Positions 60,734 to 64,000 of a stretch of DNA of 64,000 nt are shown here, in pieces (position 1 is the first letter of the stretch; each line of letters opens with the position of its first letter). The translations under genes were made by a program, and so were the position numbers. Location of the stretch: contig JACPVS010000004.1 of assembly GCA_016197365.1 (NCBI GenBank), positions 62,001 through 126,000 of the forward strand, read 5' to 3'. The notes under the pieces were generated by a model. That model ran no database searches, had not been told where the DNA came from, and was given only the letters and a program-made list of their open reading frames with translations. Origin of the DNA: Mycolicibacterium cosmeticum (lineage in GTDB: Bacteria > Actinomycetota > Actinomycetes > Mycobacteriales > Mycobacteriaceae).

Positions 60734-61726
60734 TCAGGCGTGCAGCGCGGTGAAACGCCAGTCCAGCACCGGGCGGTCCGGTTCGCCCGGGTCGGCCGCG
60801 ACGGCGTACACCACCGAGCGCAGCCGTAACCGCACCCCGACGGCGGCCGGCTCGGCCGACTCGATGTGCAGCTCACTGTGCAGCGTGTCGTTCTCGTGGA
60901 CGGGCCCGGTGTGGTCGCAGGACTCCCAGCCGAGCACGGTGATCAGGTCGGGCAGCAGGCGGGTGGTCTGCGCCAGGGCCAGGCCGATGGTGTGCCCGCC
61001 GTACACCAGCCGCTGCCCGCCGGAGCGCCAATCATGATGCGTGGCAGCGATATTCAGCGACAGACGAGCCAGCTCGGGCGCGCTGGACACCACGTCGGCG
61101 GTGCTGGACACGACGGTCCCGACGAGCGCGTGGTCGAACCCCGTCCCGGACAGGGCGCGAGCGTTCCAGCCGCCGGTCGGATCCGGCGGGCTCTGCCGGT
61201 CGACTCCGATCGCGGCCAGGTCATCGGCGTGTCCGGTGTCCGGCGCGTCCGGGGACAACGGCAGCATGGCGCACCGGTAGAAGTCGAGCACGGAGCGACC
61301 GGACTGGTCGACCGTCGTCATCCGCAGTGCGGCCAGCCCGGTGGCGGCACGTCCGGGCTTCGCGGAGTTCTGCCGCAGGGCGACCACCTCGGTGCGGGTG
61401 GTCATGGTGTCCCCGATGACCGGGAATCGGTGGAAGGTCAGGCCGCGGTAGAACAGGTTGGCCTTGACCCGCTGGGTGACCAGCGTGGACTGGCCGATCG
61501 CGATGTCGCACACCAGCGCGGGGTGCGCCAGCGGGCCGGCCTCCCCGGTCACCGCGCGGGCGAGCTCGGCGTCCAGGGACAGCCGCAGCCGGTCGCCCAG
61601 GATGGCCTGATGCGCGGCCGCCGCACCGGAGGTCAGGGTCATCGCGGGGGCGGTGTCGAAGACCTGGCCGACATGCAGGTCCTCGAAGTACGGTCCGCCG
61701 GGTCTGTGCACAGTCACGGCTCGCAC
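60734..61726 (-). CDS. MaoC-family double-hotdog hydratase
   Basis: A 330-aa protein with two hotdog-like halves. PYFEDLHVGQVFDTAPAMTL opens the first, and YGGHTIGLALAQTTRLLPD and HTGPVHENDTLHSELHI lie in the second, as in mesaconyl- or itaconyl-CoA hydratase-like proteins. GTG 61726 is given; GTG codons at 61717 and just after are possible. It probably hydrates or dehydrates an acyl-CoA whose CoA comes from the downstream transferase. Confidence 0.8.
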   Translation of the reverse strand: MRAVTVHRPGGPYFEDLHVGQVFDTAPAMTLTSGAAAAHQAILGDRLRLSLDAELARAVTGEAGPLAHPALVCDIAIGQSTLVTQRVKANLFYRGLTFHRFPVIGDTMTTRTEVVALRQNSAKPGRAATGLAALRMTTVDQSGRSVLDFYRCAMLPLSPDAPDTGHADDLAAIGVDRQSPPDPTGGWNARALSGTGFDHALVGTVVSSTADVVSSAPELARLSLNIAATHHDWRSGGQRLVYGGHTIGLALAQTTRLLPDLITVLGWESCDHTGPVHENDTLHSELHIESAEPAAVGVRLRLRSVVYAVAADPGEPDRPVLDWRFTALHA

Positions 61727-61748
61727 TCTAGGACGTGTCGCGCGTCAG

Positions 61749-63995
61749 TCACTCACCGGCGAGCGCGCGGTCGGCCAGTGCCCCGACGGCCGGTGCCAGG
61801 AACTCGGAGTACTGGCGGGTGATGTGGCCGCCGTCGAAATACACCATGGTGTCCCCGACGATGGCCGGGCAGCGGTTGTCGGCGCAGAACAGGTCGGTGA
61901 CGTCGGCGTACTGTCCCCCGGCACCGGTGACGACGGCCGACTCGGCGGCGGCGCCGGGACCGTGCTTGGGGTTGCGCACCGAGCCACACACGGTCGCGTC
62001 ATCCAGGTGCCCGGACAGGCAGAGCGGCACCGGCGCAGGCAGATCAGCGGACGCGCCGAGCACCAGCACCCGCGCGCCGGTGTCCCGCAATTCGGTGGTG
62101 AGCCGACCCAGACTGTCGACCCAGGCCTTGTCGTACATGTCGAGACCCGGCACCAGGGTGTGGGCACCGTTGGCGTCGTACGCCCGCGACGACACGACCA
62201 CCACCAGCTCGGGGCGCTCGGCCCGCAGCCGGGACAAGATGTGATGACGCCACTGTGCACAGCGCTGAATGCCTTCGGCCAGACCGTTGAGGTGGCTCGC
62301 GATCGGCATTTCCGTGATCGGGCAGCCGGCCTTCGCCATCATCTCCAGCCGCCAGTGCCGCTGTTCTGCGACCTGCTTGAACGCCGGGTTGAACATGGCT
62401 GCCCGCGAATCGCCGATCAGGGCCACCCTGGTCGACGACTCGAGGTCGCCCACCGCGCACTCGGGATGCGACGCGTCGAAGAGCAGGATGCGCAGGCAGC
62501 CGTTGGTCAGGATGGCGAGTTGCTGGGACCCGCCGGCGGTCAGTGGAGGATTCAGGTTCGAGGGAACGGCTTTCAGGTCGACGGATGCGGCGACGGCGGC
62601 CTGCACCTGTTCGAAGGCATCGCGCACCGCCGCGTCGTAGGCGGCCATGCCGGAGCCCGGCGGCACCTGAACCGCGTTGATGTTCACGGGCCGGGCGGCA
62701 GGCCCGCGGCCGACCGGCGTCGGCACGGTGACCAACACGACCACGCCCACCACGACCGCCACCGCGGTGACGCCGCCGCCGAGTCCCAGGCTGGCCCAGG
62801 CCGACGTGCGGATGCGCGGGGCGAAGCGCAGCGGATTCTCGACGAAGCGCAGGGTGAGCACCGCCAGCCCGGCCGCCACCAGGACCAGGGCCAGCTTTGC
62901 CGCCAGCCCCAGGGGGTGACCGACCAGCAACGGAATCAGAATCAGCACCGGCCAGTGCCAGAGATATAAGGGGTACGACACCCGGCCGACGGCTCTCATC
63001 GGCGCCAGCCCGAGGACGCGACCGCACCCGCGCGACGGGTCGGCGCAGCCGGCGCCGATGACGAGCACCGCGCCGAGGGTGGGCAGCAACGCCGCAAATC
63101 CCGGGTAGCTCGTGGCGCCGCTCAAGGTGGTACACGCCACGACGATCAGCGCCAGTCCAGCCCAGCCGACGAGCGCCGCGGCTCGCGACCGCAACCGGCG
63201 CCACTGCACCACGGTGAGGGCGACCAGGCCGCCGGCGGCCAACTGCCACGCCCGGGTCGGCAACGAGAAGAACGCCAGCGGCGGCAACAGGTAGGTCAAC
63301 ACCACCGACAGGGCGAACGACACGGCGGCGACAAGTCCCAGCACCACCAGGTAGGGGCGAACCGACGTCGTGGTGCGCCGGCGCACGCGACGGAGGAACC
63401 AGGCGGTCGCGATGATCAGGATCGGCCACACCAGATAGAACTGTTCTTCGACGCCCAGCGACCAGTAGTGCTGAAAAGGCGACGGCGACAACAGGTTCTG
63501 CTTGCCGAAGTATTTCACGCCGGAGAAGATGAACTGGTAGTTGCTGACGTACAGGGCGCTGGTGATGCCGTCGATGGTGACCGACTTGACCTGCAGGGGC
63601 GGCAGCAAGAGAGCCGAGGCGATCAAGGTGACGACGGCCACCAGCGCCGACGCCGGAAGCAACCTGCGGGCGCGCGCGCCGTAGAAGTTGCGCAGCTTGA
63701 CCGTCCCGGCGGTGCCGACTTCACGCCAGAGAAGTCCGGTGATGAGGAAGCCCGAGATGACGAAGAAGACGTCGACGCCGACGAACCCACCGCCCAAACC
63801 GGGCAGGTCCGCATGGAACAGGACGACGGCCAACACCGCGACGGCGCGCAGACCCTCGATATCGGTGCGGAATGTCTTCGGGGTAGCAGCAACCGGTTCC
63901 GCGAGAGCCGTGTCCTGTCGTTCGACGCGCTGCGGCGCCCCCGTGGTCACCACTTTGCGAGAACCGCTCTCACCGTGGCGCCGGACTCGGCGCAC
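61749..63995 (-). CDS. OafA-type acyltransferase with C-terminal SGNH domain
   Basis: About 748 aa. The N-terminal acyltransferase-3 module has the motif FRTDIEGLRAVAVLAVVLFH, FVGVDVFFVISGFLI and SLGVEEQFYLVWP over about ten helices. An eleventh helix leads to an extracytoplasmic SGNH hydrolase-like domain with RVALIGDSRAAMF (Ser) and YFDGGHIT (Asp/His). Such proteins O-acylate extracellular polysaccharides or glycolipids. The start is uncertain: GTG 63995 lies near the window edge, and GTG 63953/63950 (VVTTGAPQ) are likely alternatives. It is followed 22 nt later by the MaoC gene. Confidence 0.88.
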   Translation of the reverse strand: MRRVRRHGESGSRKVVTTGAPQRVERQDTALAEPVAATPKTFRTDIEGLRAVAVLAVVLFHADLPGLGGGFVGVDVFFVISGFLITGLLWREVGTAGTVKLRNFYGARARRLLPASALVAVVTLIASALLLPPLQVKSVTIDGITSALYVSNYQFIFSGVKYFGKQNLLSPSPFQHYWSLGVEEQFYLVWPILIIATAWFLRRVRRRTTTSVRPYLVVLGLVAAVSFALSVVLTYLLPPLAFFSLPTRAWQLAAGGLVALTVVQWRRLRSRAAALVGWAGLALIVVACTTLSGATSYPGFAALLPTLGAVLVIGAGCADPSRGCGRVLGLAPMRAVGRVSYPLYLWHWPVLILIPLLVGHPLGLAAKLALVLVAAGLAVLTLRFVENPLRFAPRIRTSAWASLGLGGGVTAVAVVVGVVVLVTVPTPVGRGPAARPVNINAVQVPPGSGMAAYDAAVRDAFEQVQAAVAASVDLKAVPSNLNPPLTAGGSQQLAILTNGCLRILLFDASHPECAVGDLESSTRVALIGDSRAAMFNPAFKQVAEQRHWRLEMMAKAGCPITEMPIASHLNGLAEGIQRCAQWRHHILSRLRAERPELVVVVSSRAYDANGAHTLVPGLDMYDKAWVDSLGRLTTELRDTGARVLVLGASADLPAPVPLCLSGHLDDATVCGSVRNPKHGPGAAAESAVVTGAGGQYADVTDLFCADNRCPAIVGDTMVYFDGGHITRQYSEFLAPAVGALADRALAGE

Positions 63996-64000
63996 GGGGC

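Overview
The window is high-GC actinobacterial DNA from a mycobacterium, most likely a fast-growing Mycolicibacterium-type species. The evidence is aftD (arabinogalactan/LAM arabinosyltransferase), an lpqI-like lipoprotein hexosaminidase, a DUF2613/aftD pair, DUF3068, a WS/DGAT acyltransferase beside a LipC-like esterase, many FadE/FadD/Lip/EchA paralogues, an EspC/WXG-type ESX secretion cassette and a KstR-type operator. I see no rRNA, tRNA, CRISPR array or insertion sequence.

Layout. 0.1-3.6 kb: a glutamine-synthetase-like ligase and an amidohydrolase (the two halves of a FluG-type protein), with a zinc alcohol dehydrogenase facing them. 3.6-8 kb: lpqI, then a membrane-anchored sulfate-binding protein translationally linked to a SulP permease. 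8-22.3 kb: a cell-envelope block that I recall as collinear with M. tuberculosis Rv0236A-Rv0223c: DUF2613, aftD, acyltransferase, DUF3068, a polytopic membrane protein, a glycosyltransferase, a methyltransferase and an aldehyde dehydrogenase. A coupled flavin/2Fe-2S reductase plus a PF10118 putative metal enzyme is inserted in it. 22.4-26.2 kb: small lipoproteins and a less GC-rich type VII secretion cassette made of an EspC-like target, a WXG-type effector interrupted by a one-base frameshift, and two downstream small genes. 26.2-31 kb: echA-fadE operon, a divergent TetR regulator and a secreted low-complexity protein. 31.3-36.2 kb: DUF1254 and RibD-like genes, a two-subunit acyl-CoA dehydrogenase pair and arylamine N-acetyltransferase. 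36.3-40 kb: a PlsC/FadD12/LipO-like lipid operon behind a KstR-type site. 40-45.5 kb: GntR-MFS operon, a proline-rich lipoprotein, WS/DGAT and LipC. 45.6-47.8 kb: a double-domain FadE.

47.8-58.2 kb is a catabolic island for 2-aminoethylphosphonate-type compounds. It holds a PhnSTUV ABC importer, a PhnX-like HAD hydrolase, an FAD amine oxidoreductase, a PhnZ-like HD oxygenase and a PhnR-like GntR regulator, then an HSL-family hydrolase, a second GntR regulator and an aldehyde dehydrogenase. Related GGTATA-type operators lie in front of both regulator units. No PhnW transaminase or PhnY dioxygenase is visible, so the FAD enzyme probably makes the aldehyde. 58.3-64 kb: an oppositely oriented MaoC / CoA-transferase / amidohydrolase operon and a large OafA-type acyltransferase with an SGNH domain.

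Several gene ends share long, near-perfect intergenic hairpins without a U-tract, all different in sequence. The observations I rate highest are the frameshifted ESX effector cassette, the phosphonate island with its operators, and the separate operator palindromes (KstR-type, tandem TTGCATGCAA, AAATTATG-N8-CATAATTT). All functional names come from motif recognition by eye; no database search was run.
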